The notes beneath the pieces were generated by a model that worked only from the letters and a program-made list of their open reading frames with translations, searched no databases and was not told the origin of the DNA. From assembly GCA_002418835.1 (NCBI GenBank), contig DIEX01000011.1, positions 1 to 64,000 on the forward strand: a stretch of DNA of 64,000 bases, given 5' to 3'. The DNA is from Spirochaetia bacterium UBA5763. GTDB lineage: Bacteria > Spirochaetota > UBA4802 > UBA5550. Below, piece by piece: positions 52,497 through 61,361 of the stretch. The position numbers and the translations under genes are program-made. How positions within the stretch are numbered: the first letter of the stretch is position 1; each line of letters starts with the position of its first letter.

Positions 52497-52529
52497 TGCT
52501 CCGGCTTTTCTGCTCTTAACGCCGGAGCA
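52497..52529 (+). terminator. Hairpin after potD
   Basis: tgctccggc and gccggagca form a 9-bp stem with a 15-base loop. There is no clear T-run, so termination may be partial. Confidence 0.6.
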
Positions 52530-52629
52530 AATATGTTTATGAATAAAGGCGGACAGACCGGAATTATTTTCCTGATTCAATACCGCACCAGTCTTTTAAT
52601 TCAATCCATAAATAAACCGGAGTATTGAG

Positions 52630-53337
52630 ATGAACCAGATCCTCCTCTTCCCTGAAGATTATATTTCAGACAGCAGGGTTATTCTCAGGGAGAGGCGCTT
52701 TCAGCACCTCCTTTCAATTATAAAAATAAAAACCGGGGACAGGCTTAAAGCCGGAATTATAAACGGCATGCGCGGCGAAGCAGTTGTTGCTGAAAAAGGG
52801 AGCGATTATGCCATACTTGAAACATCTCTAACTGACCCTCCACCTGCGTCGCTGCCTCTGACTCTTGTTATTGCCATGCCGCGTCCCAAAAGTCTTCGTA
52901 AAGCTGTTCACTATGCCACAGCAATGGGTGTAAAAAAAATCTTTATCATACGCACATGGAAAGTTGAGAAGAGCTACTTCGATTCACCTGCTCTTGAGGA
53001 AGGCGCACTGAAGATGGAGATGATTCTGGCTCTTGAACAGGCTCGCGATACAATACTACCTGAAATCCAGGTTAAAAAGCTTTTCAGGCCCTTTGTGGAG
53101 GATGAACTCCCTTTAATCTCTGATGGAACATTAAAACTGACTGCACACCCCTCAGCGGAGAGTGAATGCCCGCGGTATGTCAGAAGCCCTGTCACACTTG
53201 TGCTCGGTCCGGAGGGGGGACTTATCGATTATGAAGTGGAGCTGCTCGAAGAGATCGGTTTCTCCACAGTTCATATGGGGGAGAGAATTCTCCGCGTTGA
53301 GAATGCTGTCCCAGCCCTTATTGGAAGGCTTTATTGA
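52630..53337 (+). CDS. rsmE: 16S rRNA (uracil-1498-N3)-methyltransferase
   Basis: 235 residues. SPOUT-class knot seen in VTLVLGPEGGLIDYEVELL and GERILRVENAVPALIGRLY; the N-terminal PUA-like RRFQHLLSIIKIKTGD region matches RsmE. It methylates U1498 of 16S rRNA with SAM. AACCGGAG precedes the ATG. Confidence 0.96.
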   Translation: MNQILLFPEDYISDSRVILRERRFQHLLSIIKIKTGDRLKAGIINGMRGEAVVAEKGSDYAILETSLTDPPPASLPLTLVIAMPRPKSLRKAVHYATAMGVKKIFIIRTWKVEKSYFDSPALEEGALKMEMILALEQARDTILPEIQVKKLFRPFVEDELPLISDGTLKLTAHPSAESECPRYVRSPVTLVLGPEGGLIDYEVELLEEIGFSTVHMGERILRVENAVPALIGRLY

Positions 53338-53448
53338 TATTCATCCCCCTGTCTGCCGCAAAAAAATATATAAAACTTATTATAATAAACTTAAATATCA
53401 TTCTTGACAAATAATCAAATCATGGAATCAATTCTATCTTAATTTTAT

Positions 53449-53619
53449 TATAGCATTTTACGATTGAATTATAACATTAAATTGTCATTTTGAAGAAGCG
53501 TAAGCAACTGAGACGACCGTAGTAGAGCTGTGAGCTAATCTATCTTTTAAAAATAATTTTTTAGATTTCTCACATGCGTTCGAAATGACATTGCCCTAAT
53601 CATTTCGTAAATCGCTATA
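53449..53619. mobile_element. MITE-like element, copy C
   Basis: 171 bases. The left end tatagcattttacgattgaa is answered by the right end catttcgtaaatcgctata (inverted, few mismatches). Inside is gacgaccgtagtagagctgt, the diverged family core, and ttagatttctcacatgcg with ttcgaaatgac. It is non-coding. It fills most of the 444-base gap between rsmE and the symporter gene. Confidence 0.82.
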
Positions 53620-53781
53620 GCTGTATTAATTGCAGCGTTAAAAAAACTCATTATTCATATATTCACAAAAACTTTTTTTTAAAATTAGCAGGCATTCCAC
53701 AGTGTCAGTAATGCCGGAGGGGTTATATGATCCCGAACATATGCTGACCAGCCTGAATCAAAAACTCTGACGAGGTGGTCA

Positions 53782-55239
53782 ATGACATTTTCAATAGTAC
53801 TGCTTTCAATCTTCTTCGCAGTGATGATAGGCATCGGCGTATGGGGCATGAAAAAGACAGTATCACTTAATGATTTTTTCCTGGGGGGGAGATCAATCGG
53901 CCCCTGGGTATCTGCCCTTGCCTACGGGACAACATATTTTTCCGCTGTTGCATTTATCGGCTTTGCCGGTAAATTAGGCTGGGTCTTCGGCCTGCATACA
54001 ATGTGGATTGTGGCTGGCAACGCCCTCTTCGGCGCTTTTGCCGCATGGATGGTGCTGGGACGCAGAACAAGGATTATGACACAGAACCTTGATGTTATGA
54101 CAATGCCGGAGTTCCTCCAGGAGAGATACCAGGGCAAATACACGAAGATGTTTTCCGCAGTTGTAATTTTCGTCTTTCTCCTCCCTTATTCAGCATCTGT
54201 CTTCAAAGGGCTGGGGCATTTATTTGAAGCAAACTTCCATATATCCTATGATGTGGCGCTCCTTATTATGATAGGTATAACAGGTATATATCTTGTGTTA
54301 GGTGGATACTTCGCGATTACACTCATTGATTTTATCCAGGGGCTTATTATGATAATAGGTTCTCTTGCCATGGTATCTGTATTTGTATCAAAGGGTGGCG
54401 GGATTACTGAAATTATCGGGAATATAACAGAGGGGTATAACCAGCATATGCCTGCTGATAAACGTCCGCCTATGCTTCTGCTTGCGGGGCTTGTTTTTAT
54501 GACATCCTTCGGAACATGGGGGCTCCCGCAGATGGTGCAGAAATTTTATGCCGTGAAAAACGAGAAGGTTATACCGAAGGCTGCTGTTGCCACATTTTTC
54601 TTTGCCCTCGTTATCGGATTCGCAGCATATTTTACAGGTACAACATCCCATGTTTTCATGGATAAACTCCCTTTAGTTAACGGCACGCCCGCTTTTGACA
54701 GGATTGTACCTCAGCTGCTTACGGGTTATCTGCCGCAGGGGCTAATGGCGCTTATTCTTCTCCTTGTGCTCTCCGCTTCGATGTCAACACTGTCATCACT
54801 TGTGCTTGTGTCATCATCATCAATCGCGGTTGACCTCTACAAGGGGCATGTGAACACAGAGGTTTCCACAGAAAATTCTGTTGCAATGATGCGATTTCTC
54901 AGCGCGCTCTTTATAATAATATCTTTCTTCATCGCGCGTTACGAGTTTGCAATAATCATAACGCTGATGTCACTTTCATGGGGAGCTGTTGCCGGAACAT
55001 TCATGGCCGCTTATCTCTACGGACTATACTGGAAAAGAGCGACACTTACAGGTGCAGCTTGCGGTATGGTAACAGGGCTTGTAACTTCCATTACGTTGTT
55101 CTATGTTCTGGGGCCTGCAAATTCACCAATAGCTTCATCGATTGCCATGATTATTCCATTCTTTATTATTCCGGCTGTAAGCTTTTTTACAAACCCCCCT
55201 GAAAAGGAACTGATTGATCAGGCTTTCAAAGGAATATGA
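53782..55239 (+). CDS. Sodium/solute symporter (SSS family)
   Basis: 485 residues with about 13 membrane helices. Starts with FFAVMIGIGVWGMKKTVSLNDFFLGGRSIGPWVSALAYGTTYFSAVAFIG, which carries the SSS signature, and later SASMSTLSSLVLVSSSSIAVDLY holds the sodium-site serines. Substrates in the family range from proline and pantothenate to acetate; none is certain. It is followed by a terminator, so it is transcribed alone. Confidence 0.93.
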   Translation: MTFSIVLLSIFFAVMIGIGVWGMKKTVSLNDFFLGGRSIGPWVSALAYGTTYFSAVAFIGFAGKLGWVFGLHTMWIVAGNALFGAFAAWMVLGRRTRIMTQNLDVMTMPEFLQERYQGKYTKMFSAVVIFVFLLPYSASVFKGLGHLFEANFHISYDVALLIMIGITGIYLVLGGYFAITLIDFIQGLIMIIGSLAMVSVFVSKGGGITEIIGNITEGYNQHMPADKRPPMLLLAGLVFMTSFGTWGLPQMVQKFYAVKNEKVIPKAAVATFFFALVIGFAAYFTGTTSHVFMDKLPLVNGTPAFDRIVPQLLTGYLPQGLMALILLLVLSASMSTLSSLVLVSSSSIAVDLYKGHVNTEVSTENSVAMMRFLSALFIIISFFIARYEFAIIITLMSLSWGAVAGTFMAAYLYGLYWKRATLTGAACGMVTGLVTSITLFYVLGPANSPIASSIAMIIPFFIIPAVSFFTNPPEKELIDQAFKGI

Positions 55240-55251
55240 AACAATTTCACT

Positions 55252-55294
55252 GTTAAAAGGCGCCGGAAGGTGCCTTTTAACTTCCAGTTTTTTC
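55252..55294 (+). terminator. Rho-independent terminator after the symporter gene
   Basis: gttaaaaggcgcc pairs with ggtgccttttaac (one G-T pair, 4-base loop), followed by the T-rich cttccagttttttcttg. Confidence 0.9.
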
Positions 55295-55330
55295 TTGCTT
55301 TTTATCCCGCATTAATTATTATTCATTAAC

Positions 55331-56122
55331 ATGAAATTCAGGGCAATATTCATATCACTGTTCATCACTATACTGACATCATCTTTTTCTCAGACAAGAG
55401 ATGTGGTAAGAGTGGCTTGCTTTTCATATCCTCCGAACCTGATTACTGACAGACTTGGAGCAGGCCCCGGCAGACCGAAGGGGGCAATTGTCCAGGTCTG
55501 GGAAAATTATATCGCGCCTGAGGCGGGAATAAAAATCGAGTGGATCGGTCCATACCCCTTCACACGGGCAATGGCAATGCTTGAATCTGGCGAAGCTGAC
55601 GCTATACAGCACTTGTCAAGAACACCTGATCGCACAGCCCGGTTTATATTTTCAGATAAACCCGTTATGTGGGGTAGGCAGGGGATACTTGTACTTAAAT
55701 CTGAAAAGGCCCGGGAGCTCAGTAAACCGGAGGGACCCGGCAATAGAAAAATAGCAATGATTGGAGACGGATACCTGGCTCCTTTCCTGCTGCATAATAA
55801 AAAAAATCTGAATATTATCGAAGTCTTCGGTGAAGATGCCGGTCAGAAGATTGTAAGGATGCTTCTTTCAGGGAGAATCTGGGGCGCTTACTTTACCTTC
55901 CCGGACGTACTTCTTTACTACGCGGCTCTGGAACGGAGACTCGATGACGTGAAAGTTATTTCATTCCCGGGTTCGGACAGCGATGAGGTCACTTACGCGG
56001 CAATGTCTAAAAAGCTCGACCCCGCTATTACACGGAGAATTAACTCCGCAATCACGAAAGTCTCCGGCACATATAATTACCCAGGCATGACCAGAAAAAT
56101 TTTTAATGAGATAAACCGCTGA
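55331..56122 (+). CDS. Periplasmic solute-binding protein (SBP_bac_3 family)
   Basis: 263 residues. The signal peptide is KFRAIFISLFITILTSSFSQ. The mature part has VACFSYPPNLI at the start, WIGPYPFTRAMAMLESGEADAI and DRTARFIFSDKPVMWGRQGILVL, as in amino-acid-type binding proteins. The lack of a transporter gene beside it suggests a sensory or orphan use. Ligand unknown. It converges on the ATPase operon. Confidence 0.85.
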   Translation: MKFRAIFISLFITILTSSFSQTRDVVRVACFSYPPNLITDRLGAGPGRPKGAIVQVWENYIAPEAGIKIEWIGPYPFTRAMAMLESGEADAIQHLSRTPDRTARFIFSDKPVMWGRQGILVLKSEKARELSKPEGPGNRKIAMIGDGYLAPFLLHNKKNLNIIEVFGEDAGQKIVRMLLSGRIWGAYFTFPDVLLYYAALERRLDDVKVISFPGSDSDEVTYAAMSKKLDPAITRRINSAITKVSGTYNYPGMTRKIFNEINR

Positions 56123-56129
56123 CATTATT

Positions 56130-56261
56130 TTAAAAATACCTGAGCAGCCTGAATATGAGCACCATTCCAAGCACGAGGATAATTATATTTATTATAATAA
56201 AAAAAATATATCCTGCCATAAAATAGAATTTTCGTTTATCAGTAATTCTTTTCAATGGCAT
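56130..56261 (-). CDS. 43-residue membrane protein at the end of the A/V-ATPase operon
   Basis: A small gene missed by length cut-offs: MPLKRITDKRKFYFMAGYIF, then a hydrophobic helix of about 27 residues and an RLLRYF tail. The start lies 2 bases after the stop of atpD, so it is likely co-translated. It is a single-span protein with positive ends. It may be an accessory of the ATPase, but it could also be a chance frame; conservation would decide. Confidence 0.55.
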   Translation of the reverse strand: MPLKRITDKRKFYFMAGYIFFIIINIIILVLGMVLIFRLLRYF

Positions 56262-56263
56262 AT

Positions 56264-56881
56264 TTATTCACGTCCCTTCCCTATCAGTTTTTTAATAAAA
56301 ATTTCTTCACGTTCAATCTCCTCCAGCCTGTCCGAGATGTATTTTCTGGTCTCTTCATGAGCCGGAATAAATATTTTTTCCAGAGCATTTACCCTTCGCT
56401 GGACTTTTTTAAGCTCAATAGAGAGAAGAAAAACTTTTTTTGCGAGTGAAGCATAATCTGTTATTAGTTTCAGCAACGAAGGAGTGCCGAGCTTAATCAT
56501 ATCATAAGACGCCCCTGTGCCGAGTAGAGATGCGGACATTTCCGGAGGGGCGGACTCTATCATGTTATGCGGAATTGATATCCCCATGAGCCTTGTCCAT
56601 TCCACTGATATATTATATTCCGGTTTCTCCGACATTGCTTTTACAGCAAGAGTCTCAGCACCTGAATCAACAGCTGCGGATTTATACCTGCCATAGAGTT
56701 CATCCAGCGACTGTTTGAACTCATCTTCAATCACCCTGATATTCTTAACAGTTTTCACGATCTCAAGAACAAGTATCTCTCTCTTCTGGTTGAGAAGGTC
56801 AAAGCCTTCGTATGCAAATTCGAGATCCGACTTAACTTTTCTCAGATTGGATTTTGTCGGTGCAACGTCTATCCTCTGCAT
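56264..56881 (-). CDS. ntpD: A/V-type ATPase subunit D
   Basis: 205 residues with long helices at both ends; N-terminal RIDVAPTKSNLRKVKSDLEFA matches the conserved D-subunit start (APTKSNL). It is the central rotor shaft. Its ATG overlaps the stop of subunit B. Confidence 0.94.
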   Translation of the reverse strand: MQRIDVAPTKSNLRKVKSDLEFAYEGFDLLNQKREILVLEIVKTVKNIRVIEDEFKQSLDELYGRYKSAAVDSGAETLAVKAMSEKPEYNISVEWTRLMGISIPHNMIESAPPEMSASLLGTGASYDMIKLGTPSLLKLITDYASLAKKVFLLSIELKKVQRRVNALEKIFIPAHEETRKYISDRLEEIEREEIFIKKLIGKGRE

Positions 56882-58284
56882 TACTTCTCTCCGCTTTTAT
56901 CAGGGATATAATACCGCTGTATATCATCGCGGGAAATCCTGTATAGCTCCTCTTCCGGAAGGAACGAAAGCATCTTCCATCCTATTGAAAGCGTAGTTTC
57001 AATGTCACGATTTTCGTCATATCCCTGGCTCAGATACTCATCTTCAAAAGCCCGGCCAAAATGGAGATAAAGCTTATCGATTTTCGACAGTTCCTCTTCA
57101 CCTACAATTGCAGCAAGGGATCTTATCCTTTTAACTTTCGCATAACAGGCAAACAACTGAGCCGCAAGCCCGGCATGATCTTTACGCGTTCTCCCTTCAC
57201 CTATTCCGTCCTTCATCAGACGGGAGAGAGAGGGGAGTCCGGCAATAGGGGGATATATCCCGCGATTAAACAGCTCCCTTTCGAGAACTATCTGGCCTTC
57301 AGTTATATAGCCTGTAAGATCCGGAACAGGATGCGATATATCATCACTTGGCATTGTGAGGATCGGTATCTGCGTAATTGATCCCCTTCTCCCCCTGATT
57401 CTTCCGGATCTTTCATATATTGAAGCAAGGTCGCTGTACAGATAACCGGGATATCCTTTCCGGGATGGTATTTCTCCACGGGAGCTTGAAAGTTCGCGAA
57501 GTGATTCACAATAGTTTGTCATGTCTGTCAGTATAACAAGAACATGCATTTCGAGATCGTATGCAAGATATTCAGCCAGTGTAAGCGCGGCACGTGGAGT
57601 TATAATTCTCTCTATTGACGGAGAGTTTGCAAGACTCAGAAAAATTGCCGAGTTATCAAGAACTCCGCTCTCCTCAAGTGAATTGATAAAAAACCATGCA
57701 ACGTCAAACTTCACACCCATTGCTGCAAAAACAACAGTGAACTCCTCTTCAGATGTCAGAATTTTTGCCTGCCTGGCAATCTGCGCAGCTATTCTGTTAT
57801 GCGGCATACCGCTTCCGGAAAACACGGGGAGCTTCTGTCCCCGGATAAGGGTATTCATTCCGTCAATGGCAGATATGCCTGTCTGAATAAAGTCACGGGG
57901 ATACTCCCTGCTGTAGGGATTGATCGGAAGCCCGTTTATATCACGCATAACCTCAGAAACCACCTGCGGTGCGCCGTCAATAGGCCGCCCGAGCCCGTCG
58001 AAAATTCTCCCTAACATATCTCTGTGAACCGGTATCTCCAGTGTTTTCCCGAGAAATACTGTTCGCATATTCCTCTGAGAAAGTCCGGTAGTCCCTTCAA
58101 AAACCTGCACCACAGCTTTATCTTCATCCACTTCAAGGGTCTGGCCGATCCGAATCTCACCTGAAGGCGTTCTGATTTCAACAAGCTCACCATAGCCTAC
58201 ACCCTTCACCCCCTCCACAATAATCAGAGGGCCCGTGATACCTGCAACATTCATGTACTCACGCTCAGACACCGGAAGCACCAT
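56881..58284 (-). CDS. ntpB: A/V-type ATPase subunit B
   Basis: 467 residues. GQKLPVFSGSGMPHNRIAAQIARQA and GITGPLIIVEGVKGVGYGELVEI are family marks; the Walker A loop is degenerate, as expected in the non-catalytic subunit. It alternates with A in the hexamer. It starts inside the end of the A gene (20-base overlap), with a second possible start at 58254. Confidence 0.97.
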   Translation of the reverse strand: MVLPVSEREYMNVAGITGPLIIVEGVKGVGYGELVEIRTPSGEIRIGQTLEVDEDKAVVQVFEGTTGLSQRNMRTVFLGKTLEIPVHRDMLGRIFDGLGRPIDGAPQVVSEVMRDINGLPINPYSREYPRDFIQTGISAIDGMNTLIRGQKLPVFSGSGMPHNRIAAQIARQAKILTSEEEFTVVFAAMGVKFDVAWFFINSLEESGVLDNSAIFLSLANSPSIERIITPRAALTLAEYLAYDLEMHVLVILTDMTNYCESLRELSSSRGEIPSRKGYPGYLYSDLASIYERSGRIRGRRGSITQIPILTMPSDDISHPVPDLTGYITEGQIVLERELFNRGIYPPIAGLPSLSRLMKDGIGEGRTRKDHAGLAAQLFACYAKVKRIRSLAAIVGEEELSKIDKLYLHFGRAFEDEYLSQGYDENRDIETTLSIGWKMLSFLPEEELYRISRDDIQRYYIPDKSGEK

Positions 58285-60052
58285 CCTTAGCTTTTCTCAG
58301 TAATTCATACATCCCTGACACGAGTTTCTCTTCAAACTGGTCTATCATTTCATTCTCATCATTCCCGATTTCTGATTTGAGCCTTGCCAGTTCCGGAATA
58401 CCGGGCATTTCAAGGATATCCTTAAGATCAACACCACTACTGATAAGCTTGTTCCCCTCATGGAAAAATTTCGTCATCAATTTTAATAGTTTCATCTGCT
58501 TCAAAGGCGTGCTGTACATATCCTTTGGATCAAAGGCATTCTGCTGAAGAAAACCGTTTTTTATCAGTTCCGCACACTGCAGAAGGAATCTCTGTTCAAC
58601 AGGAAGAGCATCAGGCCCCACAAGTTTAACTATCTGCTGAAGCCTGTTCTCTTCGAGGAGAATATTCAGCGCCGCAGACCGTATCTCATGCCAGGCGCTG
58701 TCCACTGCTATCCACCAGCCCTTTATATCATCCAGATACTCGCTGTAACTGTCTATCCAGCTGATTGAAGGGTAATGCCTTGCATCGGCAAGTATCTTGT
58801 CAAGAGCCCAGAAGCACCGTACAAAACGTGTGGTATGCTGTGTTACAGGTTCGGAAAAATCCCCTCCGGGTGGCGAAACAGCTCCGATTATTGAGATACT
58901 CCCCTCTGTACCGCATAACGTTTCAACATACCCCCCCCGCTCGTAAAACTCCGCAAGTCTTGTTGCAAGATAGGACGGGAACCCCTCCTCTGCCGGCATA
59001 TCACCCAGCCTGCTGGAGAGTTCCCGGAGAGCCTCTGCCCACCGCGACGTGGAGTCTGCCATTATAGCTACATTGTACCCCATATCGCGGTAATATTCGG
59101 CAATGGTAACCCCGGTGTATATGCTCACCTCCCGGGCGGCAACAGGCATATTGGATGTGTTTGCAATCATCACTGTGCGTTCCATAAGGGGGTGCCCGGA
59201 TCTGGGATCAACCAGTTTAGGAAACTCATTGAGCACATCGGTCATCTCATTACCCCTTTCACCGCAGCCGATGTAGACGATTATCTCAGCATCGCACCAT
59301 TTTGCCAGGGCATGCTGCGTCATGGTTTTTCCGGTGCCGAAACCTCCGGGTATAGCAGCTGTCCCTCCGCGAGCTATAGGAAAAAAGGTATCAATAATCC
59401 GCTGTCCTGTTATAAGTGGTACTGTTGATTTCTTCTTCTCCAGGAAAGGCCGGGGTTTACGCACAGGCCAGTAGTTAGCAAGCTTCCCTGAAAAAATTCC
59501 TGTTTCTGTTTTTATACGATAGATCTCATCCTCAATAGTGTAACTTCCGGAGGGGGCGATGTAGTCTAACCTCCCTGAGACACCGGGGGGTATCATAACT
59601 CTGTGGAGCACAGCTTCACTCTCCATTATTCCCCCGATTACCATACCGCTCTTTATCTCATCACCTTCAGTCGCAGTAATATCAACACACCATTTTCTTT
59701 CAATATCAAGAGGAGATGCTTTAACACCTTTGGTGATGAATGAGCCTGTAATCTGTTCGAGACTGATAAGGGGGCGCTGGATGCCGTCATAGATATTGGA
59801 TATTAAACCGGGGCCAAGAAGCACAGAGAGCGGCCTCCCTGATGTTGTGACCGTGTCTCCAGGTTTTAATCCAGTGTTATCCTCGTAAACCTGGATCACC
59901 GCGATTTCATTCTGGAACCGGATAAGTTCACCTATAAGTCTGTATGGCCCTACTTCAGCCATATCCATCATCCCGGCGCCGGTGAGCCCCACAGCTTTAA
60001 CTATAGGGCCGTTAACGCTTACGATTCTCCCTGTCAGACCGGTTTCGCTCAC
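58265..60052 (-). CDS. ntpA: A/V-type ATPase catalytic subunit A
   Basis: 595 residues, full length. The Walker A GGFGTGKTMTQ and the GER catalytic region IGCGERGNEMTDVL are intact, and the non-homologous domain lies between about 110 and 200. It hydrolyses or makes ATP. The gene overlaps that of subunit E by 4 bases. Confidence 0.98.
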   Translation of the reverse strand: MSETGLTGRIVSVNGPIVKAVGLTGAGMMDMAEVGPYRLIGELIRFQNEIAVIQVYEDNTGLKPGDTVTTSGRPLSVLLGPGLISNIYDGIQRPLISLEQITGSFITKGVKASPLDIERKWCVDITATEGDEIKSGMVIGGIMESEAVLHRVMIPPGVSGRLDYIAPSGSYTIEDEIYRIKTETGIFSGKLANYWPVRKPRPFLEKKKSTVPLITGQRIIDTFFPIARGGTAAIPGGFGTGKTMTQHALAKWCDAEIIVYIGCGERGNEMTDVLNEFPKLVDPRSGHPLMERTVMIANTSNMPVAAREVSIYTGVTIAEYYRDMGYNVAIMADSTSRWAEALRELSSRLGDMPAEEGFPSYLATRLAEFYERGGYVETLCGTEGSISIIGAVSPPGGDFSEPVTQHTTRFVRCFWALDKILADARHYPSISWIDSYSEYLDDIKGWWIAVDSAWHEIRSAALNILLEENRLQQIVKLVGPDALPVEQRFLLQCAELIKNGFLQQNAFDPKDMYSTPLKQMKLLKLMTKFFHEGNKLISSGVDLKDILEMPGIPELARLKSEIGNDENEMIDQFEEKLVSGMYELLRKAKDGASGV

Positions 60053-60684
60053 CTGATTTCCACCCCGTCAGCGTAATCATTAACAAACCTCATAATAATT
60101 CTTTTCAGCTCATCACTCTTCCTGTACAAAATTCTTTCCACGGTATTATTGAAAACAACTTCAGGTTCATCATCAATAACCAACGCGCCCCCTGTTGTAA
60201 TACGTTCATCATAAGTAATCCTGATTTTAATATTACTGCTGTTTTTTACCACTTCATTCATTATCATTTCATGAAATTCCGCGTCACCGGGAGATAAACA
60301 TATTGTCATGCTTTGCCCTGTTATATCCTTCAGAGGTGTGATTACGCATTGCTTAAGAAAATCTGCGTATCGTCTGTCACCCCTTATAATCTCTGACGCT
60401 CCGGTTAACACACTGCTGATGAACCTGTTTATTACCTCAAGATTCTGCTTTTTTAATTCGATTGAAAAGAGATTTGCGGCTTTACCCTCTTCGTACTCAA
60501 TCATTTTATCTGACTTTGTCTGCTCCTCAGCACGGAACTTCCCGATCTCATCTTTTACTGCATCTTCTATTCTTTTAATTTCAGCATCAGCATCAGAATT
60601 AATCCCGTCAATTTTTGATTTCACATTCCTGCGCAGAGTTTCAATCATACCGGCAGGGTCATTCTTTAATACTGTTTCATTCAC
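60049..60684 (-). CDS. ntpE: A/V-type ATPase subunit E (peripheral stalk)
   Basis: 211 residues, with a long N-terminal helix of charged residues (IDGINSDADAEIKRIEDAVK) and a compact C-terminal domain. It is a diverged member of the E family; position between F and A and length support this. It forms the stator stalk. No G/H partner gene is visible in the window. Confidence 0.82.
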   Translation of the reverse strand: MNETVLKNDPAGMIETLRRNVKSKIDGINSDADAEIKRIEDAVKDEIGKFRAEEQTKSDKMIEYEEGKAANLFSIELKKQNLEVINRFISSVLTGASEIIRGDRRYADFLKQCVITPLKDITGQSMTICLSPGDAEFHEMIMNEVVKNSSNIKIRITYDERITTGGALVIDDEPEVVFNNTVERILYRKSDELKRIIMRFVNDYADGVEIR

Positions 60685-60986
60685 AGCGCCACCCCCAGGG
60701 CATCTGTTATATAACCTGTAAGTGACTTACCGAATCCCCCCTCATCATCAATACCGGGTATTTCAATTATAACCCGGCGCGGCGTTTCGAGGTTTACCCT
60801 TTTGATAATATCACCCAGAGATTCAGAGCACCCCCTTGTCACAAGTATAACCAGTGCCTTATCATCTGAAAGAAGAGATTTAAGAATATGAGCGGAATTT
60901 GACGCATCAGCATAAAAACCTTCAATCCCGCATATCCTGAAGGCATTCACGGTATGAGCATCACCTATGAGAAAAATTTTTTCCAT
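60681..60986 (-). CDS. ntpF: A/V-type ATPase subunit F
   Basis: 101 residues. It has the Rossmann-like F-subunit fold: FLIGDAHTVNAFRICGIEGFYA, ALVILVTRGCSESL and RRVIIEIPGIDD. It is part of the central shaft. It overlaps subunit E by 4 bases. Confidence 0.92.
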   Translation of the reverse strand: MEKIFLIGDAHTVNAFRICGIEGFYADASNSAHILKSLLSDDKALVILVTRGCSESLGDIIKRVNLETPRRVIIEIPGIDDEGGFGKSLTGYITDALGVAL

Positions 60987-60991
60987 AAGAA

Positions 60992-61342
60992 CTAAATCTT
61001 GTTAACAAGCATAATCGCAATAATAAGCCCGTATATAGCGATCCCCTCAGCCATTCCGAGAAAGACCAGAGCTCTTCCACCCAGTTCAGGTTTTTCGCTC
61101 ATGGCTCCCATAGCTGCAGTTCCAATCCGTGCCAGGGCATACGAGCTTGTTATGCAGGAGATACCGACTGCTGCAACTGCCGCATATGCAAAAAGCGCCC
61201 GCCCGTTTTCTGTCTTCATAGCCACAGGCGCTGTTTCAGCAACAGCTTCTGCGGCAAATGCCCCTGCCGCAAGGAGCAGAACTCCTGCCGCCAGAAAAAT
61301 CAGTCTTAAGAATATACCCGTTGAAAATATTTTTCTATGCAT
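60992..61342 (-). CDS. ntpK: A/V-type ATPase rotor subunit K (c-ring)
   Basis: About 116 residues from the ATG at 61342, which follows GGAGGGG; an ATG at 61354 lies 12 bases earlier. The first 35 residues are a cleavable-looking hydrophobic leader, then a single hairpin of two helices: FAYAAVAAVGISCITSSYAL and RALVFLGMAEGIAIYGLII, with the ion-carrying glutamate in GMAEG. The helix-1 glutamine of the known sodium ring is not seen, so proton coupling is possible, but the matter is open. Confidence 0.9.
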   Translation of the reverse strand: MHRKIFSTGIFLRLIFLAAGVLLLAAGAFAAEAVAETAPVAMKTENGRALFAYAAVAAVGISCITSSYALARIGTAAMGAMSEKPELGGRALVFLGMAEGIAIYGLIIAIMLVNKI

Positions 61343-61361
61343 AAACCCCTCCATCCTGCAT

